Below the pieces are notes generated by a model. It made no database searches. It saw nothing but the letters and a program-made list of their open reading frames with translations, and was not told the DNA's origin. From Acidobacteriota bacterium (GTDB lineage: Bacteria > Acidobacteriota > Terriglobia > Terriglobales > Acidobacteriaceae), in contig JAJZDO010001070.1 in assembly GCA_021805955.1 (NCBI GenBank), positions 1-7,079 on the forward strand: a DNA stretch of 7,079 nt, written 5' to 3'. Made by a program: the position numbers and the translations under genes. Position 1 is the first letter of the stretch. The number at the start of each line of letters is the position of its first letter. Of the stretch, positions 6,857 through 7,079 are shown in pieces.

Positions 6857-7079
6857 TCACTGACGGCGCCACTGGCGTCCGTCTCGGGCAAGCAGCGCGC
6901 CGGCAGCCGCTGGGCCCCAGCTTCCGGCTGCATAATTTGGAAAATCCGTTGGCGGATGCGCGGCCCACTCCTCCAGGATTGGAGTCATCAACGCCCAGGT
7001 TGCCTCCACGCCATCGCGGTGCGAAAAGAGTGTGGAATCCCCCAGCATGGCATCGAGCAGCAGACGCTCATATCCGTTC
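6857..7079 (-). CDS. zwf: Glucose-6-phosphate dehydrogenase, C-terminal fragment cut by window edge
   Basis: Only the last 73 residues are in the window, ending at TGA 6859-6857. The visible part, GYERLLLDAMLGDSTLFSHRDGVEATW followed by the SWGPAAAGALLARDGRQWRRQ end, is typical of the C-terminus of bacterial glucose-6-phosphate dehydrogenase. That NADP-dependent cytoplasmic enzyme oxidises glucose 6-phosphate to 6-phosphoglucono-lactone. The dinucleotide-binding and catalytic regions lie outside the window, so activity cannot be judged. The neighbours pgl and glk supply the next and the preceding steps. Confidence 0.93.
   Translation of the reverse strand, partial: NGYERLLLDAMLGDSTLFSHRDGVEATWALMTPILEEWAAHPPTDFPNYAAGSWGPAAAGALLARDGRQWRRQ

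Overview
The window is a compact, GC-rich bacterial segment in which every convincing gene lies on the minus strand. Gene order and protein style suggest an Acidobacteriota chromosome (Terriglobia / Koribacter-like): a zwf-pgl-glk run, a long CopD-type protein with a large C-terminal extension, and a secreted M1 peptidase. That placement is an inference from recognised protein families; no marker gene confirms it.

In transcription order (right to left): the C-terminal end of glucose-6-phosphate dehydrogenase (zwf, cut by the right edge); 6-phosphogluconolactonase (pgl); glucokinase (glk), joined to pgl by a 4-base ATGA overlap; a 74-base gap with a small hairpin; a periplasmic CopC copper-binding protein; a 158-base gap with a candidate promoter and palindromic operator; a polytopic CopD protein that starts with TTG; a 125-base gap; and an exported M1 zinc aminopeptidase that starts with GTG and runs off the left edge close to its natural C-terminus.

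Functionally there are three blocks. zwf, pgl and glk make glucose 6-phosphate and feed it into the oxidative pentose phosphate (or Entner-Doudoroff) route. CopC and CopD form a periplasm/inner-membrane copper-handling pair. The M1 enzyme is an exported peptide-degrading enzyme with all catalytic residues visible. No gap exceeds 300 bases, and I saw no RNA gene, CRISPR array, insertion sequence or phage gene.

I did not find a previously undescribed system. The two signals most worth a second look are an exact 26-base copy, at the extreme left edge, of part of the GAMEN-encoding segment of the same peptidase gene (probably a contig-end artefact), and a promoter/palindrome arrangement in front of copD that suggests repressor control separate from copC.
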